Source: Dehalococcoidia bacterium
GTDB taxonomy: Bacteria > Chloroflexota > Dehalococcoidia > SZUA-161
Direction: 5' to 3'
DNA: 33,668 bases
Assembly: GCA_014859215.1 (NCBI GenBank)
Contig: JACUUS010000004.1
Coordinates: 1-33,668, forward strand
In this document: positions 24,742-33,163 of the stretch, piece after piece
Numbering within the stretch: the stretch's first letter is position 1
Layout: each line of letters opens with the position of its first letter
Notes under the pieces: model-generated
The model's input: only the letters and a program-made list of their open reading frames with translations
The model's database searches: none
What the model was told of the DNA's origin: nothing
Made by a program: the position numbers and the translations under genes

Positions 24742-25899
24742 ATGGCTGAACGTGTAGCCATAGTGTCGGTAGCCCAGACCAGGTACAGCCCCGACAGATC
24801 AGATGTGAATGAAGGCGAACTGGCTTACGAAGCCATCAAGCAGGTCCTTGACGAGACCGGACTCGGTTTCGAACGGGATGGTACGGGGATAGACTCCGCG
24901 GTCACATGTTCCCAGGACTTCTGGGACGGCCGCACAATCTCGAATATGAATGTGCAGCCCTTCGTCGGGGCCCACCTTTCGCATGAAGACAAAGTCGCCG
25001 AGGACGGCCTTACGGCTGTTTATACGGCCCTCTCCCAGATTCTGTCAGGCCACCAGGACATAGTATTGGTGGTCGCACACTGCAAGGAATCGCAGACGGA
25101 CAGGAGCCTGGTAGAGAACGCTGCCTTTGATCCCGCCTTCCTGCGTGTACTGGGTCTCGATTTCCTTATCGGCGCGGCCATGCAGGCCAAACGCTATATG
25201 TTCAGGTACGGGATCACGCCCGAGCAATGCGCCAAAGTCGCAGTCAAGAACCGCGGCAACGCCCGGAATAACCCTTATGCACAGGAACCTATGGATATCA
25301 GCGTCGAAGATGTACTCGGGTCCCGCATGCTGGTTTCACCCATCAGGCTTCTGGATACCAGACCCGTATCTGACGGCGCTTGCGCCATGATCCTGGCCAA
25401 AGAGTCCAAGGCCAGAAAATTGACCTCGAAACCTGTCTGGATCCTTGGTGTGTCAAACTGCTATGAAACGCACTACCTAGGCGATAGAGATTTGGCCGAG
25501 TGTGATGCTCTGACGACAGCCGCCAGGAAGGCTTATTCCATGGCCGGCATCAAGAACCCCATCAGGCAAATCGACGTGGCCGAAATCTCCGAGGAGTATT
25601 CGTACCAGGAGCTTCTATGGCTGGAGGGGCTCGGCTTTTGTGGCCGCGGAGAGGCAGGTAAGCTCATAGATTCAGGAGCCACCAGGATGACGGGTAAGCT
25701 TCCGGTGAACCCGTCAGGCGGCATGCTGCCCGGTAATCCTGTATGTGTGGCCGGAACGGCCAGGGTCGCCGAAGCAGTGCTGCAACTCCGCGGCGAAGCC
25801 CAAGGCAGGCAGGTTGACGGAGCCATGGTGGCTCTTGCACACGGTGTGACAGGAGCGTGCGGGCAGCATCAGGGCGTCATGATCCTGGGCAACAGGTAG
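24742..25899 (+). CDS. Thiolase-fold protein without the catalytic residues (SCP-x-like)
   Basis: A 385-residue SCP-x-like thiolase homologue (MAERVAIVSVAQTRY start; VNPSGGMLPGNP near the end). By alignment with the thiolase at 2891, the nucleophilic Cys is A86 (KVAEDGL), the HDCF motif is SEEY (S283, E285) and GHP is GNP (N332). Ordinary thiolysis is therefore not expected. It may be a lyase with other residues, an inactive subunit of a heteromer with the next gene product, or a CoA-ester-binding scaffold. ATG start with AAGGAGG upstream. The next thiolase-like gene begins 13 bases downstream, and two DUF35 genes follow. The fold is certain, the activity is not. Confidence 0.85.
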   Translation: MAERVAIVSVAQTRYSPDRSDVNEGELAYEAIKQVLDETGLGFERDGTGIDSAVTCSQDFWDGRTISNMNVQPFVGAHLSHEDKVAEDGLTAVYTALSQILSGHQDIVLVVAHCKESQTDRSLVENAAFDPAFLRVLGLDFLIGAAMQAKRYMFRYGITPEQCAKVAVKNRGNARNNPYAQEPMDISVEDVLGSRMLVSPIRLLDTRPVSDGACAMILAKESKARKLTSKPVWILGVSNCYETHYLGDRDLAECDALTTAARKAYSMAGIKNPIRQIDVAEISEEYSYQELLWLEGLGFCGRGEAGKLIDSGATRMTGKLPVNPSGGMLPGNPVCVAGTARVAEAVLQLRGEAQGRQVDGAMVALAHGVTGACGQHQGVMILGNR

Positions 25900-25912
25900 T
25901 TGGAGGTACGAA

Positions 25913-27082
25913 ATGCCGAACAGGGTAGCGATAGTCGGAATCGGTCAAACCTATCACACGAGCAAGCGTCCGGACGTCAACCAGGCGGAAATGGTCAACG
26001 AGGCAGTACGCGCCACCCTCGCCGACGCCCAGCTGCGAATAAAGGACATTGAGGCTGTTTTCTGGAGCAATATGGAGACCTTCGAAGGCATCTACCTTCC
26101 CGATCACTGGATGGCCGATGAAGGCGGGGCATTCATGAAACCCGGACTCAAGGTGTGTACCGGGGGCACGAGCGGTGCTTCCGTAGTTTGTGAAGGCTTC
26201 TACTTTGTGGCATCAGGGCTCTACGACATCGCCATGATAATCGGCTTCGAAAAGCAGGACTCCGGCGATACCACCGCGGCGATTTCCGCTGCTGCCACTC
26301 CCATGTGGGGTAAGGGCGCGACCACCGGCGCCATAGGCGAATTCGCCAAGCAGGCGCTCACTTATATGCAGGAATCCGGGGCTACGGAGGAGCACGCCGC
26401 CCAAGTCCGGTTAAAGGCAGACCGGAACGCGTGCCGGAACCAGTACGCACACCTTAAGCTCGGTCTGAAAAGCATTGACGAAGTCCTCAAATCGCCATAC
26501 CTGGTCTGGCCGCTGCGAATCCTGGATTTCTGTCCGCAGTCATGCGGCGCCTGCGCTCTCATTTTTGCCTCGGAGAAGGCGGCGAAGAGAATTCACAAGC
26601 GGCCTGTCTGGATTGCGGACGTCGAGACTGTGCACCAGGAACCGTTCCGGGCAGGCTCCTTCGGCGATCCTACCGGAAAAGAGACATACACCCAGCATGT
26701 AGCGTGTGAGCGGCTGTATAAGAGAAACGGGATCACGAATCCTCGCACGGACATCGATATGGCGGAGATTTACGAGCCTTCAAACTGGGAGGAGATGAAT
26801 CTCTATGAACATTTCCACTTCTGCGGTAAGAATGAAGCCTGGAAGCTGATCGAGAAAGGCGTCACCGAAATAGAGGGCGAATTCCCCGTAAACCCTTCGG
26901 GCGGCGTTATTGCCACGAATCCTATTGGCGCCACTCCCACAATCCGCGTCGCTGAAGCTGCCCTCCAGATAAGGGGGGACGCCGGTGAGCACCAGGTAAC
27001 AAGAGACGTTAAGACAGCTATTGCTACGGCTCTCGGCGGGCCGAACTGGACCGTAATGACGCTGCTGAAAAGGTCATTGTAG
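25913..27082 (+). CDS. Thiolase-fold protein lacking thiolase Cys and His residues (SCP-x-like, partner copy)
   Basis: A 389-residue paralogue of the preceding gene product (MPNRVAIVGIGQTYH start). The Cys position aligns to G85 (CTGGTSG); a Cys three residues earlier (C82) is out of register but could be worth testing. HDCF becomes YEPS (Y287 at the His position, P289 at the second Cys) and GHP becomes TNP (N336). Y287 at the His position recalls SCP-x aldolases, which use tyrosine chemistry, so a retro-aldol lyase is possible. ATG start with TGGAGG upstream. Two DUF35 genes follow directly, giving two thiolase-fold and two DUF35 subunits, a natural set for a hetero-oligomer. Confidence 0.85.
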   Translation: MPNRVAIVGIGQTYHTSKRPDVNQAEMVNEAVRATLADAQLRIKDIEAVFWSNMETFEGIYLPDHWMADEGGAFMKPGLKVCTGGTSGASVVCEGFYFVASGLYDIAMIIGFEKQDSGDTTAAISAAATPMWGKGATTGAIGEFAKQALTYMQESGATEEHAAQVRLKADRNACRNQYAHLKLGLKSIDEVLKSPYLVWPLRILDFCPQSCGACALIFASEKAAKRIHKRPVWIADVETVHQEPFRAGSFGDPTGKETYTQHVACERLYKRNGITNPRTDIDMAEIYEPSNWEEMNLYEHFHFCGKNEAWKLIEKGVTEIEGEFPVNPSGGVIATNPIGATPTIRVAEAALQIRGDAGEHQVTRDVKTAIATALGGPNWTVMTLLKRSL

Positions 27083-27091
27083 GAGGTGATG

Positions 27092-27610
27092 ATGCCTGCA
27101 CAACCCTCCAGGAGAAAAGCGGACACCTCGCCGGAGTACATCCAGGTGAAGTTCGACAGGCCGCGTCCTTATCGATGGTCAACTGGCAAATACCTCGGCA
27201 AGGTCTATAAAGAGGCCAAAGAGAACAGGAAAATGGTCGGCAACAGATGCCCAAAGTGCAAACAGATACTCTGGCCGCCCCTTCCCGTGTGCGGGAGATG
27301 CAAGGTCGAAGCCGGCGAAGACTGGGTGGAGTTGCCGCAAACCGGCACCGTCATCCAGTACACCTATCTGGTCTTTCCCATGTGGGACCCGCATCGCGGG
27401 GAAAGATGGGCTAATCCGTACCCCTCCGCCATTATCGAGCTTGACGGCTGCGGGGTCTACCACCGCTACTGGCTGGAGGAAACCGACAAGGAGAAACTCA
27501 AGGTAGGCATGAGGGTCCAGGCAGTGTGGAAAGAAAACGAGGAAGAGCTGGGTGAAGGCATGGGAGACATCCTGTACTTCAGGACTATCGAAGAACAGGG
27601 GGCACGCTGA
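27092..27610 (+). CDS. DUF35 protein with extended N-terminus
   Basis: A 172-residue DUF35 protein. A basic N-terminal extension of about 45 residues precedes the zinc ribbon (C53, C56, C67, C70; NRCPKCK, VCGRCK) and an OB-fold (PSAIIELDGCG, LKVGMRVQAVW). Extended DUF35 partners are known for thiolases such as BbsB, where the DUF35 subunit BbsA is needed for activity. The start is chosen as the ATG at 27092, 5 bases after AGGAGG; the GTG at 27086 and ATG at 27089 are too close to that site. It overlaps the next DUF35 gene by one base (TGATG). It probably binds one of the two thiolase-fold proteins upstream. Confidence 0.88.
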   Translation: MPAQPSRRKADTSPEYIQVKFDRPRPYRWSTGKYLGKVYKEAKENRKMVGNRCPKCKQILWPPLPVCGRCKVEAGEDWVELPQTGTVIQYTYLVFPMWDPHRGERWANPYPSAIIELDGCGVYHRYWLEETDKEKLKVGMRVQAVWKENEEELGEGMGDILYFRTIEEQGAR

Positions 27611-28077
27611 TGACCATAACCAGAAAGCTCGAGGGTCTGGATGTCTGGATATACAACGGGCAAATCAATATTCCCAATACGTACTCGGCTGGCGCTACGG
27701 GGAGCAAGTTTCTTACCGAGCTTCGAGACCGCAAGAAGATCACAGGAACAAGATGCCGGAGCTGTAACTACGTGTATGTGCCTCCCAGATTAACCTGCAA
27801 GTACTGCTTTCAGAAGATGAGCGAATGGACTGAGGTCAGCGACCGCGGTTCATTGCTCACTTACGCTATTGCGCACCAACCAACGCCGGTCCTGCCTCAG
27901 GCGCCGCCCATAGTATACGGGATAGTCCAGCTCGACGGCGCAAGCACCGGCCTCGTCCACTTCCTGGGCGAGGTAGCTCTCGAGGACCTGAAAATCGGCA
28001 TGAGGCTGCAGGCGGTCTTCAAGCAGGACCGTACGGCAAGCCTGCTTGACATTAAGTATTTCAGACCGCTGGATTGA
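27610..28077 (+). CDS. DUF35 protein, second of the tandem pair
   Basis: A 155-residue DUF35 protein with a roughly 45-residue N-terminal extension, zinc ribbon C49, C52, C63, C66 (TRCRSCN, TCKYCF) and OB-fold (PIVYGIVQLDGAS, LKIGMRLQAVF). Its ATG overlaps the stop of the preceding DUF35 gene by one base, so translation is probably coupled and the two made in equal amounts. Two DUF35 proteins beside two thiolase-fold proteins suggest one DUF35 subunit for each. The two DUF35 sequences are only moderately similar, as expected if each fits a different partner. Confidence 0.9.
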   Translation: MTITRKLEGLDVWIYNGQINIPNTYSAGATGSKFLTELRDRKKITGTRCRSCNYVYVPPRLTCKYCFQKMSEWTEVSDRGSLLTYAIAHQPTPVLPQAPPIVYGIVQLDGASTGLVHFLGEVALEDLKIGMRLQAVFKQDRTASLLDIKYFRPLD

Positions 28078-28120
28078 TACATCAGGCATTCTGCCCTTCT
28101 AATATACAGAGGAGCGTTAA

Positions 28121-29299
28121 ATGGAGTTCGCGCTAACCCCTGAGCAGGAGCAGTTCGCTGAGGAATTCCGCAGCTACCTCAAGGCGCATCTGACTCCCGC
28201 CTTGAGAGCGGAGATGGAGCATAAGGGTGAAATGGGCAAGTCTCCTCTTCACAAAGAGTTCATCCGTCAGATGGGGCGCGATGGGTGGCTTGGAATAGGC
28301 TGGCCGAGAGAGTACGGCGGCCAGGGGCGCGCCCCCATGGAGCAGCACATCTTCTATGAAATCGTTGCCTACGAGAGAATCATGCTGCCCCTGATGGCCC
28401 TGAACGCTGTCGGACCGGCGCTCATGCGCTACGGCTCGGATGAGATGAAAGCCGAAATACTTCCGCGAATCCTCCGTGGAGAACTCGAGGTCGCTATAGG
28501 ATACACGGAACCCGAAGCAGGCACCGATCTCGCTTCCCTCAAGACGACTGCCGTGAGAGACGGCGGCCACTATGTCATTAACGGGCAGAAGGTCTTTACG
28601 AGTTGCGCGGAGTATGCGGACTATCTATGGATAGCGGCCCGAACAGACCCTCATGCCGCCAAGAAGCACCACGGCATTTCAGTATTCTTCTTCCCAATGA
28701 ATACTGCGGGGATAACAATTGAACCAATGTGGCTGCTCGGCGGGGAGAGAAACAATTCCACCTTCTATGACAATGTCAGGGTGCCGACAAGTTGCCTTGT
28801 GGGCGAAGAAAACAAGGGCTGGAAGTACATAACTACCCAGCTCGACTTTGAACGAATAGCGCTCAATCCTTCCTCACCCATGAGGCGGAATATCGACGAT
28901 ACGATCGGATGGGCCAGGGAGACCAGCGTGGACGGTTCGCCCGTCCTTAACCGTCCATGGGTCAGGACAAGGTTAGCGGAACTCATAATGAATGTCGAAG
29001 TCCTGAAAATGCTCAATTACTACGTGGCATGGCTGATAACCGCAGGCATCGTGCCCTATGCCGAGGCATCCATGGTAAAGGTTTTCGGCGCTGAACTCTA
29101 CCAGCGAGTCAATCATTCCTTGATCGAGATCATGGGTGAATTCGGGCAGCTTCAGTCGGGTTCGAAGTGGGCGCCCCTGAAAGGCCGGATAGAGCAGGAT
29201 CTGAGAAGCGATGTCATCCTGACTTTCGGCGGCGGAGCAAGCGAAATCCAGCGAAATATTATCGCCATGGCGGGGCTGGGGATGCCGCGTTCCACGTAG
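28121..29299 (+). CDS. Acyl-CoA dehydrogenase
   Basis: FAD acyl-CoA dehydrogenase of 392 residues. Start MEFALTPEQEQFAEEF, middle-domain GYTEPEAGTDLASLKT and NGQKVFTSCAEYAD, C-terminal GGGASEIQRNIIA. As in the first copy at 4099, the Glu preceding the GTS-type motif is missing, and E244 in LDFERIA is the candidate base at the isovaleryl-type position. ATG start with AGAGGAG upstream. Two MaoC-fold genes and the lyase-like/DUF35 genes follow, the gene set of the mycobacterial ChsE-ChsH-Ltp2 operon, where the dehydrogenase oxidises a short steroid side chain. Another dehydrogenase begins at 33581, so a two-gene heteromer like ChsE1-ChsE2 is possible. Confidence 0.9.
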   Translation: MEFALTPEQEQFAEEFRSYLKAHLTPALRAEMEHKGEMGKSPLHKEFIRQMGRDGWLGIGWPREYGGQGRAPMEQHIFYEIVAYERIMLPLMALNAVGPALMRYGSDEMKAEILPRILRGELEVAIGYTEPEAGTDLASLKTTAVRDGGHYVINGQKVFTSCAEYADYLWIAARTDPHAAKKHHGISVFFFPMNTAGITIEPMWLLGGERNNSTFYDNVRVPTSCLVGEENKGWKYITTQLDFERIALNPSSPMRRNIDDTIGWARETSVDGSPVLNRPWVRTRLAELIMNVEVLKMLNYYVAWLITAGIVPYAEASMVKVFGAELYQRVNHSLIEIMGEFGQLQSGSKWAPLKGRIEQDLRSDVILTFGGGASEIQRNIIAMAGLGMPRST

Positions 29300-29339
29300 A
29301 GCCCTTCAGAAAGAAGCTGTCTCCCGGGAGGTGAAATCC

Positions 29340-29849
29340 GTGACCCGGAACATCTACGAAGAGCTCCAGGCAATGGTAGGACAGGAAGCCGGACCATTTC
29401 TGGCCCCGAACGCTGTCAATGAAGCCATGATCCGGCACTGGTGCGAGGCCATGGAAGACGGCAATCCGCTTTATTCTGATGAAGAATATGCGGCGGGAAG
29501 CAAGTACGGCGGCATCATAGCTCCTCCACAGATGGTGCAAGCCTACTGCATGCCTCCGCTGTGGCCAAAAAGAGCTATCTCGGACCCACAGGCAAAGGCA
29601 GTCCAGATGATGGACGACGCAGGATACAAGGGCGTCGTGGCAACGACAACCTCACAGGAGTATTTCCAGCCCATGCGGCTGGGTGACAGGCTGAGCTACA
29701 CGATAAAACTGGTCAACGTTTCGCCGGAGAAGACTACGAGGCTGGGCCGCGGGCACTTTCTGACCTCGGAATATACTTACAGGAACCAGAAAGGAGAAGT
29801 GGTCTGCGTACAGCCCTTCACGGTCCTGAAATTCGTTCCCGCGATTTAG
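29340..29849 (+). CDS. MaoC-fold dehydratase N-terminal-type subunit, catalytic His replaced
   Basis: A 169-residue hot-dog-fold protein of the MaoC/FAS1-like dehydratase N-terminal family. The hydratase motif D-x4-H appears as D40 and Y45 (MEDGNPLYSDEEY), so the catalytic His is a Tyr. The next gene product has a complete D/H pair. This matches ChsH2 (non-catalytic MaoC domain) with ChsH1 (catalytic) in steroid degradation; there the DUF35 domain is fused to ChsH2, whereas here DUF35 proteins are separate genes. Start GTG at 29340, 8 bases after GGGAGG; an earlier GTG at 29331 overlaps that site. Probably one half of a heteromeric enoyl-CoA hydratase. Confidence 0.85.
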   Translation: MTRNIYEELQAMVGQEAGPFLAPNAVNEAMIRHWCEAMEDGNPLYSDEEYAAGSKYGGIIAPPQMVQAYCMPPLWPKRAISDPQAKAVQMMDDAGYKGVVATTTSQEYFQPMRLGDRLSYTIKLVNVSPEKTTRLGRGHFLTSEYTYRNQKGEVVCVQPFTVLKFVPAI

Positions 29850-29860
29850 AAAGGGATTAT

Positions 29861-30292
29861 ATGAAAACGAACTCCATCTACTGGGATGAGGTGAAGGAAG
29901 GTGACGAGCTTCCCTCCGAATCACGGAACATTACGCGCACAACAATCGTCGCTACGGCCATTGCCACACGTGATTTCACCCCCGTTCACCACGACCATGA
30001 GGCCGCGCAAAGAGAAGGCGCCAGGGATATTTTCCTCAATATTCTGAGCACAGGCGGCCTTATCGGCAGATACCTGACTAACTGGAGCGGGGCCGAGGGA
30101 GAGCTGAAGAAGATTACCATCCGCCTGGGGGCCACCGTCTTTCCGGGTGATACCCTTACGTCTTCGGGCAAGATAACCAGGAAATATTCCGAGAACAATG
30201 CCCACCTGATAGACGTTGACTTCAACCTAGTCGTAGCGATGGGCCCCCATGCCTGGGGGACCGCCACGATGGCGCTGCCGGTTAAGGTCTAA
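29861..30292 (+). CDS. MaoC-family enoyl-CoA hydratase, catalytic subunit
   Basis: A 143-residue hot-dog hydratase. The hydratase-2 motif is present as D38 and H43 (ATRDFTPVHHD), with the same D-x4-H spacing as the catalytic pair of ChsH1. The C-terminal half has FPGDTLTSSGKI, typical of MaoC domains. ATG start with AAAGGGA upstream, 11 bases after the stop of its presumed partner. It would hydrate a 2-enoyl-CoA made by the upstream acyl-CoA dehydrogenase, producing the 3-hydroxyacyl-CoA that a retro-aldolase can split. The heterodimer with the 29340 product is inferred from gene order and from the missing His in that partner. Confidence 0.9.
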   Translation: MKTNSIYWDEVKEGDELPSESRNITRTTIVATAIATRDFTPVHHDHEAAQREGARDIFLNILSTGGLIGRYLTNWSGAEGELKKITIRLGATVFPGDTLTSSGKITRKYSENNAHLIDVDFNLVVAMGPHAWGTATMALPVKV

Positions 30293-30305
30293 GGAGGCTT
30301 ACCTC

Positions 30306-31532
30306 ATGTTCGATGAGTATCTGGCCAGAAGGTACCGGACCACCGTCCGGCCCAGGAAAGAAGACTACCTGGTCAAGGATAATGTTGCAATAGTCGGGAT
30401 CGGAGCTACAGAATTCTCGAAGGACTCTGGACGAAGCGAGATTCAGATGGTGTGCGAGGCCATCAAAGAAGCCGTCGACGACGCAGGTCTCCGGATGGAA
30501 GACATTGACGGGTTGGTCAGGTTCGTAATGGATTACACTGATGAAATGCACCTGGTCAGTTCGCTTGGTATTCCGGAACTCGCGTATTTCGGCGAATGCG
30601 GTTGGGGCGGCGGCGCGAGTTGCGCCACCGTCGCTCACGCCGCTGCTGCTGTAGCAGCCGGAGTGGCAAACTGCGTGGTATGTTACCGCGGCATGAACGA
30701 GCGTTCGGGCAGGAGGTACGGCCGCGTACCGGGCGCCGAACAGGTGATGATATCCCCGAATGACCACTTTGGCTCCCTCATGCCTTTCGGTTTTGCCACC
30801 CCGCCATCCTGGGTCGCCATGTTCGCCACCAGGTATATCCACGAGTTCGGCGCCACCGCCGAGCAATTCGGCTGGGTGTCCATTGTCTGCCGTGAGCATG
30901 CCTGCATGAATCCGAAGGCCATGTTCTATGGCCGGCCGATTACAATGCAGGACTACCTTCAAGCTCGCATGATCGTCGAGCCCTTGAGACTCTATGACTG
31001 CTGCGTCGATTCAGACGGGGCAGTGGCTGTAGTTGTGACCAGCGCGGAGAAGGCCAGAGACCTGAAACAGAAGCCCGCCTACATCCTCGGCGCCACGCAG
31101 GGCATCGCCACACAGGGCGAGATGATGACCAGTTACTATCGACCCAGAATTTCCGGACTGCCCGAATCATGGTATGCCGGGCAGGAGCTATGGCGGATAA
31201 CAGGCTGCAGCCCCGGGGATGTCGACGTTGCACAGTTCTACGATGCCTTCACACCGCTTATTCCGTTACAACTGGAAGAATACGGTTTCTGCGGGGTGGG
31301 CGAGGGGGCCGCCTTCTGTGAAGGAGGTAACCGCATAAGGCTCGACGGTGAAATCCCGTGCAATACATCAGGCGGCCATCTCTCAGAAGCCTATATACAC
31401 GGAATGAACTTGATAGCCGAAGCGGTGCGCCAGATAAGAGGCACATCAACCGCACAGGTGAAGAAAGTAGAGCTGAGCCTTGTCACAGGCGGACTCGGGG
31501 TCCCTACAAGCGCGATTCTTCTCAGGAGGTAA
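30306..31532 (+). CDS. SCP-x thiolase-fold lyase, Ltp2-like (probable retro-aldolase)
   Basis: A 408-residue thiolase-fold protein without the thiolase nucleophile (region WGGGASCATV) or the GHP motif. It has Y312 in FYDAFTP and Y363 in SEAYIHGMN, 51 residues apart. From memory, Ltp2, the steroid side-chain aldolase, uses two active-site tyrosines (Tyr-294 and Tyr-344) with nearly the same spacing and needs a DUF35 partner. A DUF35 gene follows immediately. Retro-aldol cleavage of the 3-hydroxyacyl-CoA from the MaoC hydratase is the best guess. A 25-residue N-terminal extension (YLARRYRTTVRPRKEDY) precedes the usual VAIVGIG start. Start ATG at 30306, 8 bases after AAGGAGG; longer starts lie in the MaoC gene. 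Confidence 0.85.
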   Translation: MFDEYLARRYRTTVRPRKEDYLVKDNVAIVGIGATEFSKDSGRSEIQMVCEAIKEAVDDAGLRMEDIDGLVRFVMDYTDEMHLVSSLGIPELAYFGECGWGGGASCATVAHAAAAVAAGVANCVVCYRGMNERSGRRYGRVPGAEQVMISPNDHFGSLMPFGFATPPSWVAMFATRYIHEFGATAEQFGWVSIVCREHACMNPKAMFYGRPITMQDYLQARMIVEPLRLYDCCVDSDGAVAVVVTSAEKARDLKQKPAYILGATQGIATQGEMMTSYYRPRISGLPESWYAGQELWRITGCSPGDVDVAQFYDAFTPLIPLQLEEYGFCGVGEGAAFCEGGNRIRLDGEIPCNTSGGHLSEAYIHGMNLIAEAVRQIRGTSTAQVKKVELSLVTGGLGVPTSAILLRR

Positions 31533-31538
31533 CAGCAG

Positions 31539-31967
31539 ATGGTCATGGAGTATGCTCCCGGTGTCCCACTGCTGCGTCCATACATAAACCAGGACAACGA
31601 AGGCTTCTGGCAGGGTGTGAACAGGCAGGAGCTGGTTTTCCAGAGATGCACCGAATGCGGCCTCCTCGTTCACCGTCCGCGACCTATGTGCCCCAGGTGC
31701 CTGTCAACGGACAGGGAATGGGTGCGCTCGGAGGGCAAAGGCGTCATATATAGCTGGGTAAACTTCGTCTATGCCAACGCGGCCTATCCCGGGATCAAGG
31801 TCCCTTATTCCGTCGTAGTCGTAGAAATGGTCGAGGGCGTACGCATCATCGGAAACCTGTACGACGTGACACCGGACGAGGTGAAGGTCGGGATGCCGGT
31901 GGAGGTGGTTTTCGAACGTATCGCCGATGACCTGACCCTTCCCAAGTTTAAGAGAAGGATAGCATAG
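31539..31967 (+). CDS. DUF35 protein, ChsH2-DUF35-like
   Basis: A 142-residue DUF35 protein with zinc ribbon C37, C40, C51, C54 (QRCTECG, RPMCPRC) and OB-fold (VPYSVVVVEMVEGV, VKVGMPVEVVFE). The N-terminal NEGFWQGVNRQELVFQRC segment is typical of the subgroup that pairs with SCP-x lyases, such as the DUF35 domain of ChsH2 with Ltp2. ATG start with AGGAGG about 9 bases upstream, overlapping the lyase stop codon region. It is the likely obligate partner of the 30306 protein. It is a close paralogue of the protein at 33160, with identical cysteine positions, showing that the lyase-DUF35 unit was duplicated. Confidence 0.92.
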   Translation: MVMEYAPGVPLLRPYINQDNEGFWQGVNRQELVFQRCTECGLLVHRPRPMCPRCLSTDREWVRSEGKGVIYSWVNFVYANAAYPGIKVPYSVVVVEMVEGVRIIGNLYDVTPDEVKVGMPVEVVFERIADDLTLPKFKRRIA

Positions 31968-31987
31968 CTCAGGCGAGGGTATGAGCA

Positions 31988-33163
31988 ATGAAAAACTTAA
32001 GCGGTAAAGCGGCCATCGTCGGTATCGGAACGACCGGCTTCTCCAGAGACTCCGGCATGACGGAACTCCGCATGACGTGTGAATGCATAAGGGCCGCCCT
32101 GGATGAAGCAGGCCTGGTGCCGCCGGATATCGACGGCATAGTCAAGCATACCGATGACGCCACAGACGAGCACAGCGTGACCAGCGCCATGGGAATGGGA
32201 AATCTAACCTATTTCGGCGAAAGCCGTTGGGATGGCGCGCCTTGTTCGATGTTGCTTCGCGCTGCCATCGGCGTTGCCGCCGGCGCGGCCAACTATGTCG
32301 TCGTCTATCGGGCTGTGAACAGCTCGTCACAGAGGCGAATGAGAACGAGCTCTCGGAACATGGCGCAAATGGCAACCGGGGACCTCATTCAGTGGACCTT
32401 CCACGCTCCCTTTGGTCTCCTCACCGAAAGCGGCCGCGTCGCCATGATTGTCCGCCGGTATATGCATGAGTTCGGTATAGACCGGGATGATTTCGGATGG
32501 ATACCCGTAGTCTGCAGGGAAAATGGTTCCAGGAATCCAAAGGGAATGTATTTTAACAGCCCGCTGACCTACCAGGACTACCTGTCGTCCCGCAGTATTG
32601 TCGAACCGCTTCGCGTCCTGGACTGCTATGAACCTGCGGATGCGGCCGCAGCCTTGATAGTGACGACGGCGGAAAGGGCCGGAGACCTCAGACAAAAACC
32701 GGTGTATGTTCTCGGGGCCGCACAGAGTACCGTTCCTGAGACAGAAGAAAAGAACAGCTTTTACGGTCAGAGTATCGCCGGCCTTCCCGAAGTCCGCTCG
32801 GTGGGAAAGCGTTTGTTCGCGACAGCAGGTCTCCAGCCCGGAGACATCAGGGTTGCGGAGCTTGACGATGCCTATTCCCCCCTTGTGCCAATGCAGCTAG
32901 AAGAGCTGTGCCTGTGCGATCCGGGAGGGGGTGTGGCCTTCTGCAAAGGCGGGGACCGTATCAGGAGCAGCGGGTCGTTGCCACTGAATACATCGGGAGG
33001 GTCTCTGGGCGAAGGCCACCTTTACGGAATGAACCATGTAATCGAGGCGGTCAGGCAGGTAAGAGGCACCGCTGCGACTCAGGTGAATAATACCGGACCG
33101 GTCCTGGTCGCCACAGGAGCGGGTGGACCGGCGAGCGGCCTTATTCTAGGAGGTGCGAGATGA
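31988..33163 (+). CDS. SCP-x thiolase-fold protein, Ltp2-like but candidate tyrosines replaced
   Basis: A 391-residue paralogue of the 30306 protein, aligned through nearly its whole length (VGIGTTGFSRDSG, MHEFGIDRDDFGWIPVVCREN, NTSGGSLGEGHLYGMN, EAVRQVRGT). It lacks the thiolase Cys and GHP. At the positions of the candidate catalytic tyrosines it has D293 (ELDDAYSP) and H344 (EGHLYG). It may be an inactive subunit pairing with its paralogue, or a lyase using Asp/His on another substrate. Start ATG at 31988 with GAGGG upstream; an overlapping ATG at 31981 opens only eight codons. Its stop overlaps the next DUF35 start (ATGA), indicating coupled translation. Confidence 0.85.
   Translation: MKNLSGKAAIVGIGTTGFSRDSGMTELRMTCECIRAALDEAGLVPPDIDGIVKHTDDATDEHSVTSAMGMGNLTYFGESRWDGAPCSMLLRAAIGVAAGAANYVVVYRAVNSSSQRRMRTSSRNMAQMATGDLIQWTFHAPFGLLTESGRVAMIVRRYMHEFGIDRDDFGWIPVVCRENGSRNPKGMYFNSPLTYQDYLSSRSIVEPLRVLDCYEPADAAAALIVTTAERAGDLRQKPVYVLGAAQSTVPETEEKNSFYGQSIAGLPEVRSVGKRLFATAGLQPGDIRVAELDDAYSPLVPMQLEELCLCDPGGGVAFCKGGDRIRSSGSLPLNTSGGSLGEGHLYGMNHVIEAVRQVRGTAATQVNNTGPVLVATGAGGPASGLILGGAR

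Noticed and set aside
31981-32007. ATG opening an eight-codon frame overlapping the start at 31988
   Set aside because: Out of frame and shares the ribosome site of the real gene. It could in principle modulate translation, but nothing supports that.
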